This document shows positions 34,339 to 42,633 of a stretch of DNA of 64,000 bases, piece by piece (position 1 is the first letter of the stretch; every line of letters starts with the position of its first letter). The translations under genes were made by a program, and so were the position numbers. This stretch comes from Corallococcus macrosporus (GTDB taxonomy: Bacteria > Myxococcota > Myxococcia > Myxococcales > Myxococcaceae), in contig NZ_JAFIMU010000012.1 of NCBI RefSeq assembly GCF_017302985.1, forward strand, positions 248,001 through 312,000. The letters are read 5' to 3'. The notes beneath the pieces are model-generated. The model was given only the letters and a program-made list of their open reading frames with translations. It was not told where the DNA came from and ran no database searches.

Positions 34339-35118
34339 TCAGGGGGCGGCGTGGGTGTCCGTCGCCGGGACGGGGGCCGCGCTCCCCGTCAGCGGCTTGA
34401 GCGACGCGCGCAGGGCTTCAATCTGGGCCCGCGCCTGGTTCTTGAGCGTCTCCACGTCGTCCAACGTCATCCCCTTCGTGGAGATGGGCGTGCCCACCGT
34501 CACCAGCCCGCGCGACGTGGCGAAGCGCCACGAGTGCTTGGGCAGCGCGAGCCGCGTGCCGCTCACGGCGAGGGGCAGCACGTCCGCCTGCATCTCGATG
34601 GCGAGCCGGAAGGCGCCGTCCTTGAAGGGCAGCAGCTCATCCGTCTTGGAGCGCGTGCCCTCCGGGAAGATCATCACCGGCATCCCCTTCTGCATCCACT
34701 CCTTGCAGCGCGCCATGGCGCCGGTGGCCGAGTCGCGGTCGCCGCGCTCCACCGGGACGTCCCCGGCGATGCCCATCATCCAGCCCACCACGGGCACCTT
34801 GAAGAGGCTCCTCTTGCCCAGCCACTTCATCTCCCACGGCAGGAAGGAGATGAGGAAGCAGTCCGCGTTGGACTCGTGGTTGCTCACCACCACCGTGTTG
34901 GGCGCCACGCGGTCCGGCACCGGGCCGTGCACGCCGAAGCGCCAGAAGGGCGTGAGCTTCGCGGCGGTGACGCCCACCAGCCGGAAGCAGCGGCCCACCA
35001 CGTAGCGGCGCTTGTCGAACAGGAACGTCAGGATGAGCAGGGTGAGCTGGACGAAGAAGCCCACCAGGGCCACGAGGCTCACCTCGACCCAGGTCCAGAT
35101 GGAGAGCAGTGCGTTCAT
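34339..35118 (-). CDS. 1-acyl-sn-glycerol-3-phosphate acyltransferase (PlsC-like)
   Basis: 259 residues. One N-terminal membrane segment (VEVSLVALVGFFVQLTLLIL), then the acyltransferase motifs: NHESNAD (HxxxxD), GDVPVERGDRDSA, and IFPEGTRSK. It adds an acyl chain to lysophosphatidic acid at the inner membrane in phospholipid synthesis. It lies 28 bp downstream of the exonuclease III gene, so the two may share a transcript. Confidence 0.88.
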   Translation of the reverse strand: MNALLSIWTWVEVSLVALVGFFVQLTLLILTFLFDKRRYVVGRCFRLVGVTAAKLTPFWRFGVHGPVPDRVAPNTVVVSNHESNADCFLISFLPWEMKWLGKRSLFKVPVVGWMMGIAGDVPVERGDRDSATGAMARCKEWMQKGMPVMIFPEGTRSKTDELLPFKDGAFRLAIEMQADVLPLAVSGTRLALPKHSWRFATSRGLVTVGTPISTKGMTLDDVETLKNQARAQIEALRASLKPLTGSAAPVPATDTHAAP

Positions 35119-35146
35119 GAGGAGTGTGCCTTGGGCATGAGGGGGT

Positions 35147-35932
35147 TCAGGTGAGGACCAATGGGTCCAGGTCCACGCTCACGGGGCAGTGATCTGACCC
35201 GTGGACATCCGGATGCACGGCGGCCTTCGTCACGAAGCCGAGCGCCGCGGGGGTGGCCAGCACGTAGTCGATGCGCCAGCCGATGTTCTTCTCGCGCACG
35301 CCGGCGCGCTGGCTCCACCAGGAGTAGTGGCCGCCCTTGGGGTTGAAGTGGCGGAAGGTGTCCACCCAGCCGGCGCGGATCCACCGGTCGAACTCCTCGC
35401 GCTCCTCCGGGCGGAAGCCGCTGGTCTCGCGGTTCTCGCGCGGGCGCGCCAGGTCGATGTCCTGGTGGGCGGTGTTGAAGTCGCCCATCACCAGCACGCG
35501 CTGGTTGTCGCGCAGGGGCTTCTCCAGGCGCGCGAAGAGGCGGCGGTAGAAGTCCAGCTTGAAGGGGATGCGGGAGAGGTCCCGGTCCTTCCCGTTGCCG
35601 TTGGGGAAGTAGCCGTTGACGACGGTGAGCTTGCCGAAGCGGGCGAACTGGAGGCGGCCCTCCGCGTCCATCTCCGGGGCGTCCAGGGTGGTGGTCAGCT
35701 CTTCGGGCTCATGGCGGCTGAAGAGGCCCACGCCGCTGTAGCCGGGGCGCTCGGCGGCCACGAAGTGGGTCTTCCACCGGCGGGGGGCGCGGACCTCCGC
35801 GGGGAGCTGCTCCACGCGGGCGCGCACCTCCTGCAGCCCCACGATGTCCGCCCGGGCCTTGGACAGCCACGGGAGGAAGCCCTTGCGGTGGATGGAGCGC
35901 AGACCGTTGACGTTCCAGGAGACGACTCGCAC
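35147..35932 (-). CDS. xthA: Exodeoxyribonuclease III
   Basis: 261 residues, the normal length. The family landmarks are complete: SWNVNGLRS at the N-terminus, metal-binding Glu in VGLQEVRA, the catalytic Asp-Asn in MGDFNTAHQDIDLARP, and the terminal SDHCPVSVDL with the catalytic Asp-His. It removes nucleotides from 3' ends and cleaves at abasic sites in base-excision repair. Confidence 0.93.
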   Translation of the reverse strand: MRVVSWNVNGLRSIHRKGFLPWLSKARADIVGLQEVRARVEQLPAEVRAPRRWKTHFVAAERPGYSGVGLFSRHEPEELTTTLDAPEMDAEGRLQFARFGKLTVVNGYFPNGNGKDRDLSRIPFKLDFYRRLFARLEKPLRDNQRVLVMGDFNTAHQDIDLARPRENRETSGFRPEEREEFDRWIRAGWVDTFRHFNPKGGHYSWWSQRAGVREKNIGWRIDYVLATPAALGFVTKAAVHPDVHGSDHCPVSVDLDPLVLT

Positions 35933-35968
35933 GCCCCCGCTTATGGCGAAAGCGCGCGGGTATTTCCA

Positions 35969-36000
35969 GCCCCCACCGTTCCTGGAGGGACGGTGGGGGC
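35969..36000 (-). terminator. Terminator of the lamin-tail lipoprotein gene
   Basis: GCCCCCACCGT (35969-35979) and ACGGTGGGGGC (35990-36000) form a perfect 11-bp stem with a 10-nt loop, 18 bp after the stop of the upstream minus-strand gene. The following minus-strand bases (TGGAAATACC) are only mildly T/A-rich. Confidence 0.6.
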
Positions 36001-36018
36001 CGGTCGCTGCTCAGTGCG

Positions 36019-37815
36019 TCACGGCACCTCGGTGACGCCGCTCGCCCGCGTCTGCGGGTCGCGCGTGGTGCGGGTGACGAAGTCCGCGCCGTTCACGTTG
36101 GTGTCCTCGCTGTTGCCCTTCTTCGCGTCCACGCCCGTGCCCTCCATGGTCGCGGCGGACGAGGCGGCGTTGGCCTTGCGCTCGAAGCTGCCGGCCTTGG
36201 AAGGCGTGGCCTTGATGACTCCGCCTTCGCCGTCGTCACCCGAGCCCCAGCCCAGCTTGTCCACGACGTTGGGATCCGCGAGCGCGTCCGTGAGGCTGTT
36301 GGGGCCGATGCGGACATGCCCGCCCCCAGCGCCCATGGTGAGGGCCGTGCCCCACTTCTCATCGGGCGTCCCGGGGCCCTGGAAGGTGTCCCGGGCGATG
36401 AGGAAGAAGCCATGGGCCGCGATGCGGGCAGTTCCCTTCAGTACGAAGGTGCTGGTGTACGTCCCGCCCTTGTCCTTCTTGTACTGGACCTTCCAGCCAC
36501 CGATGTTCACCTCGGCGTTCGTCGGGTTGTAGAGCTCGATGAACTCGTCGTTGTCGCCCGTGCCGCCGCTGGCGGGACCCGCGGCGGCGACCTCGCTGAT
36601 GACGATGTGGTTCGTCGTCGGGGCGGCGTTGACCTTCGCCTGGGCGGACACGGACTGGTTGTTGAGCGTGGCCACGATGGTGCCCGTCGAACCGGACGCG
36701 CCGGCGGTGAAGATGAACTTCGCGGAGATCTCGTTGGCCGGCACCGTCACGGTGGCCGGCACGGAGCCCACGTTGCCCGTCGTGGACAGCGCGATGGACG
36801 TGGCCGCCGCGGCCGGGATGTCGAGCGTCACGGTGACGTTGGCCGTCTCACCGGAGGCCAGGGACACCGTCTCCGGCGACAGGTACGCCAGCGACGCCGC
36901 CTCGGTCGCACCGAGCACGCGCACCGTGGCGGTGCGGGAGTCGGAACCCAGCGTCGCCGTCAGCGTCGCCTTGGTGGAGCCCGCCGCCTCATCCGCCGTC
37001 ACGATGACCGCCGCCGAGCGCGTACCCGCCGGCACCGTCACCTGGCCGTTGTTCGCCACGACCACCGAGGGGCTGGACGAAGCGACCTGGACCACCACGT
37101 CCGTGGTGGCCTCGGCGCTCAGCGTGACCTCGAGCGTCTCCGGGATCGTCTCACCCGTGGTGCCCGTGCGCGCGAAGACCGCGGCCGGCTCCAGCGCGCT
37201 CAGCGTCACCGTGGTGCCCGCGTCGGTGCTCGTGCCCGCGTCCGTCTCCGTGCCGGCATCCGTGCCCGTGCCCGCGTCCGGAGCAGGGCCCGCGTCGATG
37301 GCGCCGCCATCCGTCTCCGTACCGGCATCCGTGCCCGCGTCGGTGCTCGTGCCCGCGTCCGTCTCCGTACCCGCGTCGGTGCCCGTGCCCGCGTCGGGGC
37401 TCGTGCCCGCGTCCGTCTCCGTACCCGCGTCGGTGCCCGTGCCGGCGTCGGTGCTCGTGCCCGCATCCGTCTCCGTACCCGCGTCGGTGCCCGTGCCCGC
37501 GTCGGTGCCCGTGCCCGCGTCGGTGCCCGTGCCCGCGTCGTCGGTGCCCGCGTCGGTGCCCGTGCCCGCGTCGGTGTTCGTCCCCGCGTCCGTGTCGCTG
37601 CCAGCGTCAGTGCCCGCGTCGACCGTGGGCGTCGTCACCTGGCAGCTGTTGTTGCAGCGGTCGCCTTCCGTGCGGTTGCCGTCGTCGCACGCTTCGCCGC
37701 TCTCGATGATGCCGTTGCCGCAGACAGGGTTCTTGTCGTCATCGCCACCGCACGCCGACAACACCAACAGCACCGCTGACAATGGGACCAGCAGGTGCCG
37801 GGAAGACCAGGACAT
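36019..37815 (-). CDS. Repeat-rich lipoprotein with lamin-tail domain
   Basis: 598 residues. Lipoprotein signal (LVPLSAVLLVLSAC), then a Cys-rich myxobacterial motif (CGNGIIESGEACDDGN, matching DUF4215-type repeats), about 135 residues of Asp-Ala-Gly-Thr repeats, two Ig-like beta domains (about 210-420), and a C-terminal lamin-tail domain (HIVISEVAAAG, DEFIELYNPTNAEVNIGGW, HGFFLIARDTFQ). Bacterial lamin-tail domains are found on surface and nuclease-linked proteins; function here unknown. GGAG five bases upstream supports ATG 37815. Probably a surface adhesin-like protein. Confidence 0.8.
   Translation of the reverse strand: MSWSSRHLLVPLSAVLLVLSACGGDDDKNPVCGNGIIESGEACDDGNRTEGDRCNNSCQVTTPTVDAGTDAGSDTDAGTNTDAGTGTDAGTDDAGTGTDAGTGTDAGTGTDAGTETDAGTSTDAGTGTDAGTETDAGTSPDAGTGTDAGTETDAGTSTDAGTDAGTETDGGAIDAGPAPDAGTGTDAGTETDAGTSTDAGTTVTLSALEPAAVFARTGTTGETIPETLEVTLSAEATTDVVVQVASSSPSVVVANNGQVTVPAGTRSAAVIVTADEAAGSTKATLTATLGSDSRTATVRVLGATEAASLAYLSPETVSLASGETANVTVTLDIPAAAATSIALSTTGNVGSVPATVTVPANEISAKFIFTAGASGSTGTIVATLNNQSVSAQAKVNAAPTTNHIVISEVAAAGPASGGTGDNDEFIELYNPTNAEVNIGGWKVQYKKDKGGTYTSTFVLKGTARIAAHGFFLIARDTFQGPGTPDEKWGTALTMGAGGGHVRIGPNSLTDALADPNVVDKLGWGSGDDGEGGVIKATPSKAGSFERKANAASSAATMEGTGVDAKKGNSEDTNVNGADFVTRTTRDPQTRASGVTEVP
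37211..37620 (-). repeat. Tandem DAGT-type repeats
   Basis: More than 20 imperfect units of 12 or 18 bp coding for DAGT with TE/TG/TS spacers. DNA copies are close enough for slippage; the most uniform block is near 37490-37580. Confidence 0.85.
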
Positions 37816-37880
37816 GGAGACTCCGTGTTGAGTACTGAGCCTCCTCACAAACCACAAAATTACAGGTGGACGCAAACCAG

Positions 37881-37922
37881 GCCCGGTGACTTCCGGGCCC
37901 GCTTCGTGACCTTCCAGGTCAC
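37881..37922. terminator. Two small hairpins after the alpha/beta hydrolase gene
   Basis: GCCCGG/CCGGGC (37881-37898) and GTGACCT/AGGTCAC with a three-base loop (37906-37922) lie in the 158-bp gap between two minus-strand genes. They may end the hydrolase transcript; no T-run is present. Confidence 0.35.
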
Positions 37923-37973
37923 CGGATTCTCAGAACCCGGCAGGCCGGATGGGTCACGGGCGCCGCCGCGGAT

Positions 37974-38936
37974 TCAGCCTGGAGTCACGGGGGTTTGCGC
38001 GGAGGTCGAAACCTCCAATCCATGCGCGTCCAGGAAGCCTCGGACCGCCTGGGCGATCTCCGTCCCGGCTTCCAGGAGGCCCGCGTGGCCGGCGTCGTCC
38101 ACCTGGAGCCAGCCGGCCTGGGGCAGCGCGCGGTGCAGCCGCTGCACCTCCGACAGGGGCACGAGGACGTCGTCGCTCGCGGCGATGATCAGCACGGGCA
38201 CCCGGATGGACGGGAGGACGTCCCAGGCGTGGCCCTCCGTGAGGCCGCGCAGGGTGCGCCAATAGGCCTGCGCGCTCATGTGGTAGAGCGCGTCCAGGAA
38301 CTCGGCGATGTCCTCTTTCGGGGCCCGGGGCCGCAGCGCTCCCACCGCGCGGGCGAATGGATCCGCCAGCGGGCTGGCGATGAAGGCCTTCACCGCGGGA
38401 GCCACCACCGGCACCCATGGCGTGCTGGCGGCCAGGGCGCTCTTGACGGCGCCCAGCGCGACGCGGGATCCCCAGCGCGGGTTCGCCGAGCCCGGCACGC
38501 CCGGCGTCCCCGCGACGAGCGTCATGGACGGCACCAGGTCCGGGCGCCGGCGGTACAGCTCCAGCAGGATGCGCACGCCCATGGAGAACGCGATGTGGTG
38601 CGGCGGCCGGCCGTCGCCGCGCGCCATGGCGGCCTCGGTGACGCGCTCCAGGTCGTCCACGTGCACCTGCACGCGGTAGTCGTTGTCGCGCGACTCGTCG
38701 CTCATGCCGTGGCCGCGGTAGTCCCAGTGCACCACGCGGTGGTCCTGCTCCAGGTCCGCGACGATGTGACGCCAGAAGTTCTCCGACGTGCCGATGCCGT
38801 TGGTCAGCAGCACCGTGGGGCGGTCCGCGAGCAGCGCGTCGCGTCCCTGCTCCGGCATGCCCGAGCTGTGGGTGTGGACCGCCACCCGGGTGCCATCCGG
38901 GGCGGAGACGTGGTGCGTGGCGCGACGGTAGGGCAT
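37974..38936 (-). CDS. Alpha/beta hydrolase
   Basis: 320 residues. The fold is clear: oxyanion segment LLTNGIGTSENFW, strand VVHWDYRGHGMS, nucleophile elbow AFSMG (Ser with Ala in place of the first Gly), acid in IAASDDVLVP and His in DDAGHAGL. No signal peptide. Substrate unknown; could be an esterase, lipase or a small-molecule hydrolase. The start ATG 38936 is inferred from the family N-terminus. A divergent dioxygenase gene starts 114 bp away. Confidence 0.85.
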   Translation of the reverse strand: MPYRRATHHVSAPDGTRVAVHTHSSGMPEQGRDALLADRPTVLLTNGIGTSENFWRHIVADLEQDHRVVHWDYRGHGMSDESRDNDYRVQVHVDDLERVTEAAMARGDGRPPHHIAFSMGVRILLELYRRRPDLVPSMTLVAGTPGVPGSANPRWGSRVALGAVKSALAASTPWVPVVAPAVKAFIASPLADPFARAVGALRPRAPKEDIAEFLDALYHMSAQAYWRTLRGLTEGHAWDVLPSIRVPVLIIAASDDVLVPLSEVQRLHRALPQAGWLQVDDAGHAGLLEAGTEIAQAVRGFLDAHGLEVSTSAQTPVTPG

Positions 38937-39050
38937 CCCATGCCCACCATGCGACCGGGCAGGCGCGGGTGCAAGGGCGGAGGGACCGTCCCACGAGGGC
39001 GCCCTCCCCTGCTCGCGCGACCGGGCTGGACGCGCACGGGCCTTGCGGCA

Positions 39051-39860
39051 ATGGTGCGGCGGATGCTCAGCGTTGAGGCGGAAGGATTGGATGTCGCGGC
39101 CGTGCTCGCCCACTACGAGGCGCACGGCTTCGCGCGCCTGGGCCGCGTGCTGGACGACGCGGGCGTGGAAGCCCTGCGCGAGCGGGCGGACGACCTGATG
39201 CTCGGCCGCGTGGTGTACCCGGGGATGTTCTTCCAGCCGGACGCCACCACCGGCCGCTACGAGGACGCGCCGCTGGGGCTGGGCTGGCAGGGCCCGTCCC
39301 TGGAGTACCGCAAGCTGGAGAAGCTGGAGAAGGATCCGCGCTTCCTCGCGTGGCTGGAGAACCCGCTGTTCGAGCGGATCGCCCGCGCGCGCATCCCCGG
39401 CGACATCGTCCTGTACCGCGCCATCCTCTTCCACAAGGGCCCCGCGGGCGGCAGCAACCTGCCCTTCCACCAGGACGGCGGAAAGCTGTGGGGCCTCACG
39501 CGTGAGCCGGACCTTCAAATCTGGACCGCGCTGGACGACGCGCCGGAAGGCGGCGGCTGTCTGGAGGTCATCCCCGGCAGTCACCGCGCGGGGCTGGTGA
39601 CGGCGCTGGGCGGCGTGATTCCTCCAGACCGCGTGACCGAGGCGGACGCGGAAGCGCACGTGGTGCCCCTGCCGGTGCGGGCCGGGGAGGCGCTGCTGGT
39701 GCACAACCACGTCTGGCACCGCTCCGGGCGCGGCCGGCCCGGACAGCGGCGGCGCGCGTTCTCCGCCTGCTTCATGAGCGCGGACACCACCTGCGTGCGC
39801 AAGAAGAAGGCCCCGCGCGTCTTCCCGCCGGTGTTCCGCCACCCGGTGCGCGGCGGCTGA
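39051..39860 (+). CDS. PhyH-type Fe(II)/2-oxoglutarate dioxygenase
   Basis: 269 residues. Iron ligands H140 and D142 (PFHQDGG) and a distal His in LVHNHVWHRSG, with Arg further on for 2-oxoglutarate. GCLEVIPGSHRAG is typical of the phytanoyl-CoA dioxygenase family. These enzymes hydroxylate aliphatic carbons of varied substrates; none can be named here. ATG 39051 or 39063 may start it. The WbqC-like gene follows after 20 bp, so the two are probably cotranscribed. Confidence 0.82.
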   Translation: MVRRMLSVEAEGLDVAAVLAHYEAHGFARLGRVLDDAGVEALRERADDLMLGRVVYPGMFFQPDATTGRYEDAPLGLGWQGPSLEYRKLEKLEKDPRFLAWLENPLFERIARARIPGDIVLYRAILFHKGPAGGSNLPFHQDGGKLWGLTREPDLQIWTALDDAPEGGGCLEVIPGSHRAGLVTALGGVIPPDRVTEADAEAHVVPLPVRAGEALLVHNHVWHRSGRGRPGQRRRAFSACFMSADTTCVRKKKAPRVFPPVFRHPVRGG

Positions 39861-39880
39861 AAGGCCCTATCATCCGGAGC

Positions 39881-40732
39881 GTGTCCGGACACCCTGGAGT
39901 CCTCGTCGCCGAGCAGCCCCACTACCTGCCGTGGGTGGACTTCTACGAGCAGGTGGCGCGCGCCGGCACGCTGGTGGTGCTGGACGACGTGCAGTGGCTG
40001 AGGCGCGGCTGGCAGCGCCGCACGCGCGTCGCCCTGCCCCACGGCGTGCCCACGCCGCCTCCGTCCGAGCCCGGCTTCCAGTGGCTGTCCATCCCGCTGG
40101 AGGATCCGCACCGCGACACGCGCATCCGCGACCTGGCGGTGGACGCAAGCCAGCCCTGGGCGCGCAAGCACCTCAACGCGCTGGTGACGCTCTACGGAGG
40201 CCGGCCCCACTTCCGCGCGCAGGTGCTGCCGCTGCTGGAGCCCTTCTACGACGACGCCGCGCGCGAGTCCGGTCCGGGGTCGCTGTCGCGCGTGCTGCTG
40301 TCCAGCATGGCGCTCTTCTACGCGCCGCTGGGCCTCACGCCGAACCTGGTGCTGTCCTCCACGCTGGAGCGCCGGGGCGAGGACAAGACGCAGCGGCTGG
40401 TGGAGTACTGCCTGCAGACGGGCGCGCACACGTACTACTCGGGGACGGGCTCCACGGTGTACCTGAAGCCCGAGCGCTTCCGCGCGGTGGACGTGCGCCT
40501 CCTGTGGCAGCGCTTCCGCCATCCGGACTACGCGCAGGGCCGCGAGGGGCGCTTCGTGACGGGGCTGTCCATCGTCGACGTGCTGGCCAACGTGCCCGTG
40601 GAGACGGTGCGCACGTGGCTCCAGCCGTCGCCGTGGGGGCCGTTCGCGGGGGACGGCCCCCAGCCGCTTCAGCGGGAGGCGGACGCGGCGGTGGGCGCGG
40701 AGCCCTCGGGCTTGTCGAAGCGCACGAAGTAG
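39881..40732 (+). CDS. WbqC-like protein
   Basis: 283 residues starting at GTG 39881. The N-terminus EQPHYLPWVDFYEQVARAGT followed by LDDVQWLRRGWQRRTRV matches the WbqC-like family (QPxYLPWxGFFxxI...DxVQ) found in surface-polysaccharide clusters, and the C-terminal segment with GSTVYL and Phe/Arg-rich tail is conserved too. Its biochemical role is not established; it has been linked to nucleotide-sugar or amino-sugar modification. The 3' end overlaps the convergent ATPase gene by 64 bp. Confidence 0.75.
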   Translation: MSGHPGVLVAEQPHYLPWVDFYEQVARAGTLVVLDDVQWLRRGWQRRTRVALPHGVPTPPPSEPGFQWLSIPLEDPHRDTRIRDLAVDASQPWARKHLNALVTLYGGRPHFRAQVLPLLEPFYDDAARESGPGSLSRVLLSSMALFYAPLGLTPNLVLSSTLERRGEDKTQRLVEYCLQTGAHTYYSGTGSTVYLKPERFRAVDVRLLWQRFRHPDYAQGREGRFVTGLSIVDVLANVPVETVRTWLQPSPWGPFAGDGPQPLQREADAAVGAEPSGLSKRTK

Positions 40733-42567
40733 CTGCGCACGGCGGCGTCCAGCAGCGCCGGGTCCAGGCGCGGCGTCTGGCCCTGGTAGTTCGCCATGTC
40801 GATGACCTGATCCAACAGGTCGCGAGGCTGGCACGCGGCGAAGGGCCGGTGCAGCGGGCGGTAGTGCTCGTCGATGAGGTAGTCCACGGCGCGTGCGTCG
40901 TAGGGCACGCCGCGCTTCTTGCACATCATCTGGAAGATCTCGTGGAACTGCTCTTCGTCCGGGCGCTGCACCTCCAGCTTGTAGCGGACGCGGCGCAGGA
41001 ACGCGTCGTCCACGAGGTCGCTGGGATCCAGGTTGGTGGAGAACGCGGCGAACACGTCGAAGGGCACCTGGATCTTCTTGCCCGTGTGGAGCGTGAGGAT
41101 GTCCACGTCGCTCTCCAGCGGGACGATCCACCGGTTGAGCAGGTCCTTGGGGGACACCTTCTGCCGGCCGAAGTCGTCGATGAGGAGCATCCCGTTGGAC
41201 GCCTTCATCTGGAACGGCGCCTCGTAGTACTTCACCTCCGGGGTGTAGACGAGGTCGAGCATCTCCAGCGTGAGCTCACCGCCCACCACCACCAGCGGCC
41301 GGCGGCAGCGCACCCAGCGGCGGTCATACGACGGCATGCCGGGCTCGTCCTCCACGGCGCGGTGGATGTTCGCGTCGAACATCTTCACCACGAAGTCGTC
41401 GATGAGCAGCGCGTGCGGGACGAAGATGTCCCCGTCGTAGCAGTTGACCATGCCCTGGCAGATGGCCGTCTTGCCGTTGCCCGGAGGGCCGTAGAAGAAG
41501 ATGGCGCGCCCGGAGTTCATCGCCGGACCGATGCCGTCGAAGATGTAGTCGCGGATGATCAGGTCGCCGAACTTGTCCTCCATGCGCTGGCGGGTGATGC
41601 GATTGCCGCGCACGGTCTGCTGCTTCACGGCGGCGACCCACTCGTTGAACGGCACGGGCGCGGGGCCGTTGTAGCGGTTGCGGTCCAATATCTGCCGCAG
41701 CACGTCCGTCACGAAGGTCGTGAGCTGGTAGATCATCGTGGAGCGGCCCACGCCGGATCCGCCACCGCCCCGGATGTCGATGTACTTCTGCCGGCGCAGG
41801 CCCTCGATGACCTCGTCCACCAGCGCGGTGGGCAGTTGCAGGCGCGTGGCCACGTCCATGCCGCGCATCTCGCCCGCGAAGAAGATGGCCTTGAGGACCA
41901 GCTCCTCCACGAACGTGGTGTTGAGGCCGGCCTCCTGGAGCGACTTCGGCTGCGCGGGCCAGAAGCGGTTCGTCACCGGCGCGTCCGACGCCTCACCGCG
42001 CCGGAAGCCACGCCGCTCCGGGCCCACGTAGCCCTGCGGGGGCGCCGAGGACGCGGCGCGACGGTCGGCGCCGGCGGGGCCAGCCGGGCCCCGGCGGTCG
42101 GCCTCCGCCGGAGGAGGTCCCCTGCGTTCGGCGTCCGGACCGCGACGCTCCGGGCCGGGGCTCGCGCGGCGGTCGGGGTCCTGCGGCGCGGGCGGAGGAC
42201 CGGGGGGCGCGGTGCGCCGCTCCGTCTGCACGTCCAGCATCTCTTCGTGGAAGGGCGGCGGCGCTCCCGGCGGGGCCACGCCCGAGGCCTGCGCGGGCGG
42301 CACGCGGGGGCGCGGCATCGGGTCGAAGATGACGGAGGGCAGCGGCGCGGACTGCGCGGGCCTTGAGCGGGTGGGCTCCGGCGGCTTGTCTCCGCCCAGG
42401 GGCACTCCGGCCATGGTGGGCGAGCGCGGGCGGGGAGGCGTGGCCAGGATGGGGCTCGCCGCGGCGGCGGGCGTCTCCAGGGGGGTGATGCTGCGATTGG
42501 GATCCTGCTCGGCGTCGAAGGAAGACGGACCTGGGCCAGGTGGGGGCCTGCGGGAGAAGTCGGTCAT
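40669..42567 (-). CDS. AAA+ ATPase with disordered N-terminus
   Basis: 632 residues. Residues 1-190 are Pro/Arg/Ala-rich and repetitive (PERRG, DRRGP, ERRG patterns), predicted disordered. Residues 205-270 look like a winged-helix domain. The ATPase domain has Walker A GPPGNGKT (K366), Walker B GMLLIDDFGR, sensor-1 AFSTNLDPSD and an arginine-rich lid. The start ATG 42567 is followed upstream by the divergent acyl-CoA dehydrogenase gene 66 bp away. Myxobacteria have many such ATPases near motility or secretion loci; no specific role is readable. Confidence 0.75.
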   Translation of the reverse strand: MTDFSRRPPPGPGPSSFDAEQDPNRSITPLETPAAAASPILATPPRPRSPTMAGVPLGGDKPPEPTRSRPAQSAPLPSVIFDPMPRPRVPPAQASGVAPPGAPPPFHEEMLDVQTERRTAPPGPPPAPQDPDRRASPGPERRGPDAERRGPPPAEADRRGPAGPAGADRRAASSAPPQGYVGPERRGFRRGEASDAPVTNRFWPAQPKSLQEAGLNTTFVEELVLKAIFFAGEMRGMDVATRLQLPTALVDEVIEGLRRQKYIDIRGGGGSGVGRSTMIYQLTTFVTDVLRQILDRNRYNGPAPVPFNEWVAAVKQQTVRGNRITRQRMEDKFGDLIIRDYIFDGIGPAMNSGRAIFFYGPPGNGKTAICQGMVNCYDGDIFVPHALLIDDFVVKMFDANIHRAVEDEPGMPSYDRRWVRCRRPLVVVGGELTLEMLDLVYTPEVKYYEAPFQMKASNGMLLIDDFGRQKVSPKDLLNRWIVPLESDVDILTLHTGKKIQVPFDVFAAFSTNLDPSDLVDDAFLRRVRYKLEVQRPDEEQFHEIFQMMCKKRGVPYDARAVDYLIDEHYRPLHRPFAACQPRDLLDQVIDMANYQGQTPRLDPALLDAAVRSYFVRFDKPEGSAPTAASASR

Positions 42568-42633
42568 CACGGCTCCGTCGGGGGGGGAGGTCACTCTACC
42601 CCACCGTCGTGTCAGCGGTGTTAACTTCGGGGC

